Positions 50,659 to 61,181 of a stretch of DNA of 64,000 nt are shown piece by piece. The first letter of the stretch is position 1, and the number at the start of each line of letters is the position of its first letter. The stretch lies in NCBI GenBank assembly GCA_029298735.1, contig JANSLP010000071.1:62001-126000 (forward strand), read 5' to 3'. The translations under genes were made by a program, and so were the position numbers. The notes under the pieces were generated by a model. The model saw nothing but the letters and a program-made list of their open reading frames with translations, ran no database searches and was not told the DNA's origin. Source of the stretch: Ophiostoma sp. CBS 140.51 (Eukaryota > Ascomycota > Sordariomycetes > Ophiostomatales > Ophiostomataceae).

Positions 50659-51727
50659 TCATAGGTTTGCTTGGATGGTGTGCTTCTTGTCGTCGTCAAG
50701 CCGTATCATAATATGCAGCACGCGCTCATACGTCCACATCGTAATGGCGTTGGCGGGTGCCGCCTTCATCAGACTGACCGTCAGGCCTCTGTACAGACCA
50801 CGCATGCCTTCTGTCCGCAAGATTGTCTGCAGCGTCCGCACGACACTGCCGTCGTACGCGGGGATGTTCTTGTGCACATATCGGTTGCGCGTCGGGCCCT
50901 GCACCTGGATGCGCTTGCGCACAAGGTCAAGTGGGAAGACAAACGTCTTGGCAGCCACAGCAGCCACGACACCGGCCGCTGCATCGCCAGCACCGAGGCT
51001 CTGGCCGACCTGACCTGCCAGCTGCCCCGTCACAGGCTTAAGGCCCTCATAACAGGCAAAGAAGGCGCCCATGTACGGCGCGATCTGGATCAGGGCCGGA
51101 CCCAAGCCTCGAAAGAAGCCGCGAATACCCTCGTCGCGTGCAATGTCGCGGACTGCACTCCTCAAATTGGTATAGACGCGGTCGGGCCCGTTGCCCTGGG
51201 CGGCAAAGCGTGTTCTCAGCAGGTCGAGCGGGTATGTGACGGCAGTAGCGGCTGCACCCGCCGAGGCACCGGCGACGAAAGAATCAACGTGTGGTTTGGG
51301 AGCAATCCCGGAAGCTTCGTGGAAACGTTCGAGAGCGATCGACGTGGCCCGGTAGGCGGTGAACTGGGCGGCGCCGTAGCAAACATACAACAGCTCGGCC
51401 GGGACGTTGCCCTTCCAGAGGCCCGTGACACCCTCATGCCGCAAGATATGGCGCATGGTGGGCAGGGTTCCCTTGTAGACGGGCCCTCCGTTAAGATCGC
51501 GGCGGGCAAAGAGGAGAGGGTCGGAGAGGGAGTGGGACTGGAGCTGGAGGCGGATCTTGACGACGTCGAGGGGGGCGACGATGAAGCGCGCAATCAGGCC
51601 AGCCGTGCCGCCCGCGACGACGACCTGCATCCTGGTGCCCTGGACACGTCAGCGTGTGTTACCAAGATATTGACATCAAAAGGAGTCTTCTTACCTCATC
51701 CTGGAGGCGCTTTCCCTTGCCAGACAT
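50659..51727 (-). CDS. TPC1: Mitochondrial thiamine pyrophosphate carrier Tpc1
   Basis: Exon 1 is 51695-51727, a 55-nt intron is 51640-51694 (donor GTAAGA, acceptor CCAG) and exon 2 is 50659-51639, giving 337 residues. The start MSGKGKRLQDEGTRMQVVVAGG is the fungal Tpc1 N-terminus and is only obtained after splicing. Three mitochondrial-carrier repeats are seen with their signatures PLDVVKIR, PLDLLRTR and PLDLVRKR, each followed by the acidic/Gly-rich motif. Family-specific features such as GVTGLWKGNVPAELLYVCYGAAQF agree with thiamine pyrophosphate transport across the inner membrane. It converges with MIC26. A six-helix topology is predicted. Confidence 0.94.
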
Positions 51728-54245
51728 GCATGCGCGTGGTGGCAGCCGTCAGTTTGAAAGGCTGGGGAGGAAGGTGCGCGCGCGTGAACCAGTCTGGCCA
51801 ATTTGTTGGTGGCCCAGATCAAAGGATATCGATGTCGTGTAGTGATGCGTGAATTGATGTTGAAGTTGAGGTTGAAAATCAACGTGAACAACGAGGGCGA
51901 CGGTGAGCGCTGAAAGGGGAAGTCGCTTTCTGTTGGTTGTTGGGGATGACGATAACAAAAAACGGCAGGCACGGGGAGGCGATAACGAGATAAAAGACAC
52001 CGAAAAATACGATCTTTTTAGTGGTTAGCAGGGATTTTTTATTTATTTTCTGAATAAATTTTAACTTTTCACGGCCTATGATGGCCCGGCAATGTGCCTG
52101 CCAAGCGGGCATTCCCCTGTTTAGCGTGCCAGTACGCCGCTGCAAGGCGCTGCAAGCCGCCATCCGCTATCCGCGCTGTCAACTGTCCCGACAGCACACT
52201 ACGGGCTACGTCATATGCGCTGAGCGCTGTATTACTCAGTAGTCCACAGTGAAGATCGACTGAAAGTGGACGATGTCAACAACAACACAGCAAATAAAAG
52301 TCAGATGCATCTAGACCAGGCCAGGGCACATGATCTCAATCATTGTTCTAGGATTGATTTAAAATCTCATTTGCTTCTTGTCCGTCGCACAGAGAGGTCG
52401 CACAAAGAGGCAACCTCACATTTATTGGAAACACACAAATCTAATCCATAGGCATTGGCAAATTAAGGATATTAGATGCAGAGACAGGGTGTACACTAAC
52501 GATGTGGCTTGAGGAACTGAAAAGATAATGTAGTAGGTCGATGTGGCAGGGACGTGTCTTTGTTGTCCCGAGGAAGCTTAACAAGCAGTGCTTGGAAATG
52601 CTGGAGATGCAGACATCACATAATTGGCTGAACATGACGAGTTTGTGAGACAACTCTTAACTTGTAATAATACTAAAATAAACATGAGCTCGACGCATTA
52701 TGAGATGGATCCAATCATGAGTATAATTGTTGATCCAAACTGTCGTCAGAGGCTGAGGCTCAGCAATGCAGTGATAGAATCCGATGTTGTGTTGGGTCTC
52801 GGATCGAGCCGAGGGGCGACACCCAAGTCGACAAAATGGGAGGTAAAGAGGTGAACAGACCGAGGAAACGAGCCGGACAGACCGTAACCGGCCAGATATT
52901 CCTCGATACGTTAGATACTTTCAAATTCAAAGATTGAACTTACTGTTAGTGCATATCGTCCCTCGTTTTGACATATTTGTTCCTGACTATTATTTTTCCA
53001 ACATCAGCCGTGTTGATCCTCTGTTGTTTCCAGTAAGGACACCCTATCGGCTGGGCTTCAGCCGGCGAGTGGAGGAGCAACATGGGATGACAGTGACATT
53101 GAAACGGAGAAGAGAGAAAAGGCTGAAGCCGAGATTGGCGCTCTTTCCCTTTCAGTCTTTCCTTTCCTGTCCTTTCCCTTCGCTCTTTCCTCTCCAGCGG
53201 CCACCGCCTACATTTAAACGACACGGCGAGAGCGGGACCTAATTTGGCAACTGCCAGGTGCCACCGAGAAGAGCACACTTGTTCTGGACGGGGCCTGCGA
53301 AACGAAACGCGCTGGATCCCAACAGCCCCAGGCGTTGTTACCTGATCGCTGATTGGCTCCATCTGCCCGAAGCGCAGGTGGCCAGGGTGGAGGGAGAGGG
53401 GCGGGTCACTGAAAGTGAAGTTACAGTGGGGACGACCAGTTGCCTCCTTCTGTCTTTTTGCTGGTTTTGCTGGAGATTTTGGCACTAGAAATTGGGGCAG
53501 AGTTCCCCCGTGGAGAAACGAGGGAAAGAGCGAACGAAAAAATCGGCCATACACTCTCTGAACAGAAAAGAACGTTGCATCTGCCGTGCGTGCTGCGTGT
53601 TGTCCCTCGTGCCTTCCTCGTGCCTCTCTGAGAAGACCCTCGTTCACTCGCTCGTTCCTTCCCCCCTCAACCTCGCAGGTGAATCGTGTACCTGGGGCAC
53701 TTTCCTTGAAACTCCTTCTTTCCCTCTTCCTTTATAACGGCCTGCCCCCCTCCCTTTTTGGTCCCAAAGATCAACGTTTCCCCTTTCTCGTCTTTTTGTT
53801 TCTCGTCTCTTTTCGTTTCTCGCCAACTTCACCTACAGCCTTCCCACCCTTCTCAGACTGAACACACTGTCTCCCCTGTCCATACTCTTATCCACCCCAC
53901 CCACCTGCGCCTCTCCCAGAGTGCCCTTGCAGCAACAGAAACAGCACGAGTCAGCCAGCCGGCCAGCAAACCAGGCGACCAGTTAGCCAGCTAATAGTCC
54001 AGCAATTGTACGCATGTGATCGACCCAAGACGAGACCCTGTGCGATCGACAAGGCGACAACTTCTCTAAGAAGAAGTGAACAAACTTGACTTTCTTCAAC
54101 TTCACAAAAGCACTCTTATACGCAAAGCTACGAGCAAACACATTTTATCGACAAAGCAGCAACTTACCAGAACTCTCACCAGTTCGTCCCTCCTCTCCTA
54201 TCTTCTTCTCTCCCCACCACCGCCATCTCTCCTCCCACCCTCACA
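51728..54245. other. 2.5-kb intergenic region
   Basis: No gene supported on either strand. 51728-52030 is the TPC1 promoter. 52250-52950 is AT-rich with no coding bias. A CCAAT box in reverse is near 53350 (GATTGGCTCC). 53640-54245 becomes a pyrimidine-rich leader for the gene at 54246. Short open frames here show no recognisable protein. Confidence 0.45.
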
Positions 54246-55502
54246 ATGGCAGAGGTCGTCCGCCCGCTTGACCCGCGGGACATTGTGGCGCCTCTGCTGC
54301 CCTCGCTGCCCGTGGCTGCCATCGCCTCGCAACCGGCATCGGGCGTCCTGCCGCTGCTCTCGCCGATCTTGCGCCAGCGCGTCCAGTTTCTATCGGCGTC
54401 CAGCTCCGAGCCCTGGATCCGTTTGCTTTCGTACGACTCGGCCAAGGCCGCCAAACTGGTCGATGTGGCCCGCAGCGCCCGTCTCGAGCCGCACCCCGTT
54501 TCGGGCGAGATTGAGATTGACTGGGAGTCGAGCACAGGCGACGTGGAGACGCGGTACAAGCGGTTGGATGTTGAGACTTTGCAGGCGCTCGTGCTGCTGC
54601 GTGACCTGGACCTTGTGTTTCGGCTAGTGCACTGTGCGGGTGACGAGCAGGCTGAGGGCGGCAATGCCAGTAACAATGGCTGGCGGGTCGGCGAGGTGAG
54701 CGTGCCGGACGTGCCCAATGCGTTTGGTGCATTTGGCGGGCATGCTACCGTGGCCGAGGCCGAGCGGGCGTTTAAGGAGGGGGCGGCAGCGATATCGAAC
54801 ACTTCCAACACGACAACCTCCTCCTCTATACCAGCTCCAATGAGCATCGACGACACCCCCGCCGACGATGACGACGATGACGACGACTACTGGGCACGGT
54901 ACGACGCCACGCCCGCCCGCACACCTGCAGTGAAGCGCTCGCCTGCGCCCTCTTCATTACGGCAAGCATCGTCGGCCCAGAACGACACAAACACTCCCCA
55001 AAACGCCGAGGCCGAGGATGCATACTTTGCACAGTACGACACCGTGCAGCCGGCCATGGACAGCCACGATCCAGACGAGGTGGTTGAGGGCGAAGAGGTG
55101 CAGTCGGGGTTGACGGGTGGCGTCACGGCCGGCCTGATCAACAGCTATAAGCAGCAGGTGCAGGCAGCCCCTGCAGTTCCGGAGAATGCCATTGTGGACG
55201 ACGAGTACGAGGTCGACCACGAACGTCTCGCCAACCTCGTGCACCCCCGGCCCGCGTCTGCATCTAGTCACGGCTCGTCGTCGCTGGGTGGTGCCGGCGG
55301 TTCGGGCGGTTCGGCCGTCATCGTGTCCAAACTGGAGGCGCATGCGGGCCGCCAGGAGCAGAGCGAGTTTGGTGTCAAGCAGCATGTGTCGCGCAGCATC
55401 AAGAGTCTGTACATGCTGGCGCGCGCCTCGGGTATTGACCGGGACGAGTTTGAGCAGCTGGTCAAGACGGAGCTGGATATGCTGTCCATGTTGGAGGAGT
55501 AG
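54246..55502 (+). CDS. Conserved-looking protein of unknown function with YxxYD-type motifs
   Basis: A 418-residue single-exon protein that I do not recognise. The first 130 residues look folded and helical (PLLSPILRQRVQFLSASSSEPWIRLLSYD, then YKRLDVETLQALVLLRDLDLVFRLVH). The middle is acidic and disordered, with two similar tyrosine motifs: YWARYDATPARTPA (about 217-230) and YFAQYDTVQPAMD (about 260-273). The C-terminal 60 residues (QHVSRSIKSLYMLARASGIDRDEFEQLVKTELDMLSMLEE) form an amphipathic helix pair, probably the best-conserved part. There is no signal peptide, membrane segment or catalytic motif. The start is the first ATG after a CT-rich leader (CCTCACAATGGC). A cytosolic or nuclear scaffold role is a guess only. 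Confidence 0.8.
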   Translation: MAEVVRPLDPRDIVAPLLPSLPVAAIASQPASGVLPLLSPILRQRVQFLSASSSEPWIRLLSYDSAKAAKLVDVARSARLEPHPVSGEIEIDWESSTGDVETRYKRLDVETLQALVLLRDLDLVFRLVHCAGDEQAEGGNASNNGWRVGEVSVPDVPNAFGAFGGHATVAEAERAFKEGAAAISNTSNTTTSSSIPAPMSIDDTPADDDDDDDDYWARYDATPARTPAVKRSPAPSSLRQASSAQNDTNTPQNAEAEDAYFAQYDTVQPAMDSHDPDEVVEGEEVQSGLTGGVTAGLINSYKQQVQAAPAVPENAIVDDEYEVDHERLANLVHPRPASASSHGSSSLGGAGGSGGSAVIVSKLEAHAGRQEQSEFGVKQHVSRSIKSLYMLARASGIDRDEFEQLVKTELDMLSMLEE

Positions 55503-56337
55503 GAGGAGTAGTCGACATCGTTTTGCTGTTATCTTTCTTTTATATTTTTGCGCATCTTGTTGGCGTACTGTTTTCGAGCGTCTGTCTTTTTGTCCGTCGT
55601 CTTTGGCTGTCTTTTGCTGATGTACTGCATCGGAGCATCTGGGTTCGGCATCTGTTTGTGTTTTCTGAGTTTTGGTTATTCACGGCCTACATACTTGCCT
55701 TTTTGTTTAGCTTTATGATACACAATTCGACATGGCTTTGCTGTATTTCTGCGGTCGTTTTGCGTTGAGCAGTTGTTCTGGTTGTTGTTTGTTGTTTTGA
55801 TCGTAGGACTTTTGAGTGACAATCGTTGGATGCCGGCTACATCCTTAGAATGAGACGACAGAATAAATCAATAAAAATGATAAAATAGAATTACTGCAGC
55901 TGTAAGTGAAAAGGCAATCACCGGAAAGAGGGAAGAAGCAAAGGATAAGAAAAGGGAAGGAGAGAGTGCATTCGAAGGATGCCTGCTGGAAGGTAAAAAT
56001 GAGGGAAGCTACGGTTGACGAGTTTCCGAGGTCCACAAGAACGGAAAGAGGGCCCACGGCCACTGTGAGCTGCTCCTGCCCGCTGTTGGCAATTGCTGTG
56101 GACTGATGTTGGTAGGAGAGTGTGTGGGGCGGTCAGGAGCGGCAGAATTGTGCATCTCGCGGAACGAACGATTTTTTACTAGCCAGCGGCTAGGAGAGCA
56201 ATGAAAAAAGCTTCATGTAGCGGCGCGTGCGACCACACCACAACCACGCGACACCCCGAACACGGCATTGACGGCGATTGACGACCTCTACCGATACCAA
56301 TTGATCGCCGGCTTCCATCCTCACACCCTTCCTCACA
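55503..56337. other. Intergenic spacer
   Basis: 835 bp between two plus-strand genes. The first 300 bp are T-rich (3' untranslated region), and the last 100 bp are the leader of the mitoribosomal gene. No gene seen. Confidence 0.4.
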
Positions 56338-57391
56338 ATGTTCCGTCCGAGGTTACGGACGCCGGCCGCTTTCGGCGGCATCATCAGCTCCGGAGCTTCT
56401 TCTCTCCTGGCGCGGCAGTCGGCACAGACCGCGCTGGCGCCATTATCACAGGCCCTCCGCAGCCGCAGCATACACAACCTGCCCGTGTCGCGCCACGATG
56501 CCTACGCCGGCGTGCCCAACCTGCTGTCCGCCGAGGGCTACGACTTGGCCTGGACCCAGCACATGAGCCTCATGCTCAACCGCCTGAACCAGCTGACGGC
56601 TGGTACGTTCCCCCTTTCGTGGACTTGATTGATTTGACCGTCGCTAACGAGCAGGCACCGAATACGAAAACCTCAACCTCAAGACGGTCGTTCAGGAAAC
56701 CGCCCGCTTCCCCCACCTTGCCTCCACCTTCAACCACGCCAGCATGGCCCTCAACACCGACTTTTTCTTCAAGCAGCTGCTGCCCGCGTCTCAACCAGGC
56801 GCTGCCGCCACGCCCTCTAGAGAGATCCCTTCGACGCTGCGCGCCGCCATTGAGGATAACTTTAGCAGCGTCGAGACCCTGCGCCTCGAGTTTGCCGCCA
56901 TTGCCGCCGGCATGTTCGGCCCGGGGTTCATCTGGCTCGTTAAAGCCAACAACCTGCACCAGTCCGGCCGCGGCGGCGACAACCTACGTCTGCTGACGAC
57001 GTACCATGCGGGCTCACCGTTTCCCGGTGCGCACTACCGGCGGCAGGCCGTGGACATGAACAATGTGGGCGCCGAGACGGCCGAGGGCAACGACCCGGCC
57101 GCCCAGTGGCTGGCCGACCAGGGACGGGCTGCCAGTTACCCGACTCCTCCCACGCAACCTGGTGCGCCGGCAACCTACCCCCAGCAAGTCGACAAGCGCC
57201 CGCCCGGTGGTGTCGAGGTGATCCCTCTGCTGTGCTTGAGCACGTGGGAACACGTGTGGCTGCGGGACTATGGCCTAGGCGCGGACGGCTATGGCGGCAA
57301 GGCGGCGTATGTGGATGCGTGGTGGAAGGCAATTGACTGGCAGGCCGTGGACAGCCTGGCCAACCTGACCCGGCCGAAGCTGAAGGTGTAG
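56338..57391 (+). CDS. Mitochondrial small-subunit ribosomal protein with Fe/Mn-SOD fold (mS42/mS43)
   Basis: Exon 1 is 56338-56602, a 52-nt intron is 56603-56654 (donor GTACGT, branch GCTAAC, acceptor GCAG) and exon 2 is 56655-57391, giving 333 residues. The N-terminus is an Arg/Ser/Ala-rich mitochondrial presequence, followed by HNLPVSRHDAYAGVPNLLSAEGYDLAWTQHMSLMLNRLNQLTAGTEYEN across the junction. The rest has the superoxide-dismutase fold pattern: HASMALNTDFFFKQL, GFIWLVKANN, and LCLSTWEHVWLRDYG near the C-terminus. Fungal mitoribosomes carry two such proteins, mS42 (Rsm26) and mS43 (Mrp1), which have lost dismutase activity. I cannot decide between them from sequence alone. The metal-ligand positions are not all preserved, as expected. 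Confidence 0.85.
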
Positions 57392-58149
57392 GGGACAAGC
57401 ACCACGAAGAAAGGATTTGACGAAGTGATAGCATACTCTCAACAAAGAAAAAAAAGCGAAAAACACCACTAAAAAGACATACGTCGGGGACAACCATTTG
57501 AATTTTGTATTTTTCTATACTATATGTTTGTACGATAGATAAAAAAGAACATACTATATAACCGCTGGGTTCATGGAGTGAGGGTGTTTGGCTTGAGAGG
57601 AGAGTTTGAAGAGGGCGTAAAGCCTCGTATGAACAAGTCAAGTCATGTGATTGATGTCACTTTTCACACATTATTCACTGCTCTACTGTTCAAGAGTAGC
57701 AGTTGTAACATGTCACTGATCAGAAACCACATTTGCAGTTGAGTTGGTTAATTTTATAGTAAAAATATTATTCAAAATGCCGTCCCATGTGAAGGAGCGT
57801 GGTGTATATAAGATGGTCAAGTAGCTAAAAAATGAGAAGAAAAGAAAAGAAAAGGGAAAGGTCCGTCGTGAGAGGGAGTACATAATATGAGTAAAGAGAA
57901 AAGAAAAATCCAGGTATCCCAGTTCCATCCAAAGCTATGATATGCAAGTCGAGAAGAGAAAAGAAAAGAAAAGAAAATGAGAGAGTGTGGAGTAAGACAA
58001 AAGCAAAGAAGACGTAAGGAAAGGCCGTTGAGGTAGGCAGGTATATCGAATGGCGCAGTAAAAAAGAAGAAAAATCAAAAGAAAGCAAGCAAAAAGAATA
58101 CATGACAAGCGTTGGTCATTCAATTTCATGCAGGGGCTTATCGCCACAC
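57392..58149. other. Convergent spacer with AAAAG repeats
   Basis: 758 bp between converging genes, AT-rich, with two short AAAAG/GAAAA pentamer tracts (about 57836-57855 and 57951-57977). No gene seen. Confidence 0.45.
57951..57977. repeat. AAAAG pentanucleotide repeat
   Basis: About four to five copies of AAAAG within an A/G-rich stretch; a second similar tract lies at about 57836-57855. These are in the 3' flank of the SAM-PH gene. Confidence 0.7.
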
Positions 58150-61100
58150 TTAAATCATGTTACCGTTGACACTGACCTCAAAGCCCTCGCCCTTTTGGCG
58201 CATGGCCTTGGCCAGCATCAGCTCGCGCATCCACTCGATGCGGTCGTCACGGTTCTTAACAGCGAAATGGTGCGTCTTGCCAGTGCCGTTGACAGCATCA
58301 GGAGGAGGAGGAGGGTTGCCAGAAGAAGACGAAGAAACGAGCGAACCGGCACCGCCCGACGAGAGCGTCGAGGCAGACGACGAGGTCAGAATACTGTTGC
58401 CGCCCGAGCCGGGCATGGCGCTGTCGCGCTTCTTGAGGCGCACACCTCCCTTGGCGTCCTGGGGGATGAGCTGGAAGGCAAAAGCAGCGACATCGTTCTT
58501 GGACGAACCAGAGCCGGCATTGTCGGCGCTGCCGCGGCGAATGTTCATGGCCTTGAAGGCAGCATTGAGCTTGCTCGTGGAGGCAGCCATGGTGGAGCAT
58601 GCAATAGCGTAGTCATCAATGTCGACGTACTCGAGCGTGCTGTGGTGCATGCTGGCCTTGTCCTTGTGGACGGCCATGCGTGTGCCCTTGAGGGTGACGT
58701 AGCGGTCGTTCCACTCGTGGCGCAGCATCTTGGTCTTGCGCTTCTTGACCTCGCCCTGGTAGGTGATGCCGCCGGGCGCTGCTGTGGCGCTGTGCATGCT
58801 GCTGCCGGCCGACGTCAGAGCCGTCGAGGCACCAGACATGGCCGAGCCGGGCGTGCCCGTGCTGGCCGACGCCAGAGAGGACGACGAGTTGTTGAGCGTC
58901 GTGTTGATGAGGGACAGCGGGGCAATGGCCTTCTCAAAGGTGGCACGCTCAGGCGACCACGGGTACTTGACACGAGGAGGCGGTTGCATGGGACGAGCAC
59001 CAGCAATGCCAGAGTCGTTGCCCAAACCCTCGGGGCTGACGCTGCGGTAGGTAGGGCGGTAGCCCATAGCCGAAGCAGCGCGGGGAAGACCAGCAGGTGT
59101 GACACGGGGAGCGGCAGTAACCTGGTTCTCGGCCAGGGAAGGCAGGACCGGGAAAGAAGGACGGCGAGCCGAAGCGCGCGACATGGTGCGCGTGAGGGGA
59201 GCGCGGTAGTTCATGTCAGGAGGAACAGACTGCGACGCATCGCGTGCGACAGGACCCAGAGGAACGGCTGTGACAGGCACATCGACCTCGGAGAAGGGAG
59301 TACCAAAGCGGTATGGCGCCGTCGGTGTATGGCCAGGCGACTCCTCAATGGCAGTATTTGTGTACGACGTGGTCGAAGTAGGTGCGGCCGAGGCCGTCTC
59401 TGCAGACAGAGGGTAGGAGCTGGGGACGACGATCGGGACGACACCAGGCTCGGAGCCTGCAGACAGACGCTGCTGCTGCGCTTGTTGTTGTTGCAACTGC
59501 TGCTGCTGCTGCTGGAACTGCAGGAAAGCCTGGTTATCCGGGACGGTGTGTGTCTGGCGCAGCTGCGAAGGAATGGCCAGCTTGGGAAGCGTGCGCAGAC
59601 CCTCATGCGGCTGCTGAGCGCGGGCCGGGAACAACTCAAAGGGAGGTGTGGGCGGCACCTCGCTGGAAGTGGCGTGTTGGTGCTGGAAGTCAAGGAACTG
59701 GCGCACATTGTCCTGGGGATCGCGGGACTGAATGGCACGCAGGCTGCCCTCCTCGAGCGCGAGCGGAGCCTCGATGATGCCAGGGCCCATAACATCCGAA
59801 GAAGCAACAACAGAAGGAATGGCATCCGAAACGGGGCGGAAGACCTCGTCGTTGGGAATCATGGCGCGGGCAGTCACAGGGTTGCCCGGATCGCCGGCGA
59901 CCATGATGACGCCGCCCTTGTCCATATCGACAAAGGGGTGGTCCTTCTTAAAGGCCTCCATCATGCGCTGGTTGCGGCGCCACTTGGAGCAGTTCTCGCC
60001 CTTAGAGCACTGGTGAGGCTTGGGCATCATCTGCTCGATGCCGACGATAGAAACAGACTCCATCGGGGTAATAGTGTCGTCGCCAGAGCTGGGCAGACCG
60101 GGGGACGTGCGGATAGGCTTCTTGCGGCGGGAGCTGGCGCAGCGGCGCATGGGCTTGTTCTGGTTATTGTTACCGTGGTTGACGCTCTCCTCGCGGCGCA
60201 GTTCACGGCGCACCTCGCGGTCGGGCTCGTCCTCGATGGGTGTGTCCGGGCGGGGCTCAACGGCCTTGACGTTCTTCATGGTGTTGATCTGGTTCCAGAC
60301 ATTGGTGCGGACACCAAACGAAGGAATGCCGAGTTCCTTGAGATCCTCAAACTTGAGCGTAATCAAAATACTGCCGGTGATGTCGTTCTCGATGAAGCGT
60401 TCGCAGACCTGGAGCTCAATGCCAGCATTCAGCATCCATTGTGCGACCATCTCGGGCGACCACGAGGCGAGGGAATCGGTTTCGAGCTCTTCGTGGGAGA
60501 AGCGGAAGGGACCGCTCCGAGCCTGTGTCTGCTGCTGACGGGTCGGAGGCATCGGGGTGATACCGTGCGGGAGGGGGACGTTGTGGTGGCTCTGCTGGAG
60601 GTGGAAGGCCATGGCAGCACTGGAGGGGGCTTTCGGGGTAAGGGGCGAGAGGGAGAGGGCGTTCTGGAACTCGGCGGAGAGGGTCGAGATGCGGAACAAG
60701 TGCGGACCGCGGGGCCCTTCGACGGGCTTGGCCATATCGATGGGCATCGGCAGGTCCATGGGCATGCGACTTGACCTTGGTGTTGGGACCTCATCGTACG
60801 AAGAGATGGTGGTGAAGCTAGGCTGGCCGGACTGTGAGGGTGGCGGTGGTTAGTGGTGATCATCAAGTTTTGTGTAGAGGAGATTACTTACCGAATTCAT
60901 GCTCCCTCTTGGTGAGTTGTTGCCACCATTGTCTACGCTCTCGTCGTCGCTCACGATGTCGTCCTCCTCGAAATCGGATTCCATAAATTCTGTGGCGACA
61001 GAGACGGGGCGGTCCTGGACGCCCTTGAGACTGAAAAAGGACTCATGGAGCAGCAGTGTGTTTCTTTGCTGCATCTCCTGTGCTGGCCTCCGCGAAGGCG

Positions 61101-61181
61101 CATACAACGCAGACTGTTGACGTGTTAGTGGCGATGTAAATCAGAAGTAAACAAAGTGGCGATGTTTGTTCGTCTCACCAT
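58150..61181 (-). CDS. SAM and PH domain protein (fungal), three coding exons
   Basis: Coding exons: 61179-61181 (start codon only), 60892-61113 and 58150-60831, with introns of 65 nt (61114-61178, donor GTGAGA, branch CTAAC, acceptor ACAG) and 60 nt (60832-60891, donor GTAAGT, branch CTAAC, acceptor CACAG), giving 968 residues. Domains: a SAM domain at about 190-260 (WSPEMVAQWMLNAGIELQVCERF to LKELGIPSFGVR), a Cys/Trp motif SKGENCSKWRRNQRM, poly-Gln (about 514-530) and a C-terminal PH domain (about 762-950; YQGEVKKRKTKMLRHEWNDRYVTLKGTRM) with low-complexity inserts. SAM-PH proteins of ascomycetes are probable membrane-associated scaffolds; the function of this one is not established. The N-terminus has an acidic stretch (ESDFEEDDIVSDDESVD). 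No ATG lies in frame in exon 2 before residue 12, which supports the start-codon-only exon. Confidence 0.88.

Noticed and set aside
52266..53860. Several 60-233-codon frames considered as a hypothetical gene or transposon remnant.
   Set aside because: No transposase or polyprotein motif, no terminal repeats found by eye, and composition changes along the region.
58102..60774. An 890-codon plus-strand open frame opposite the SAM-PH gene.
   Set aside because: It mirrors the opposite exon almost exactly, has Arg/Gly/His/Leu-rich composition typical of the antisense of GC-rich fungal codons, and shows no domain. The opposite strand has clear SAM and PH domains.
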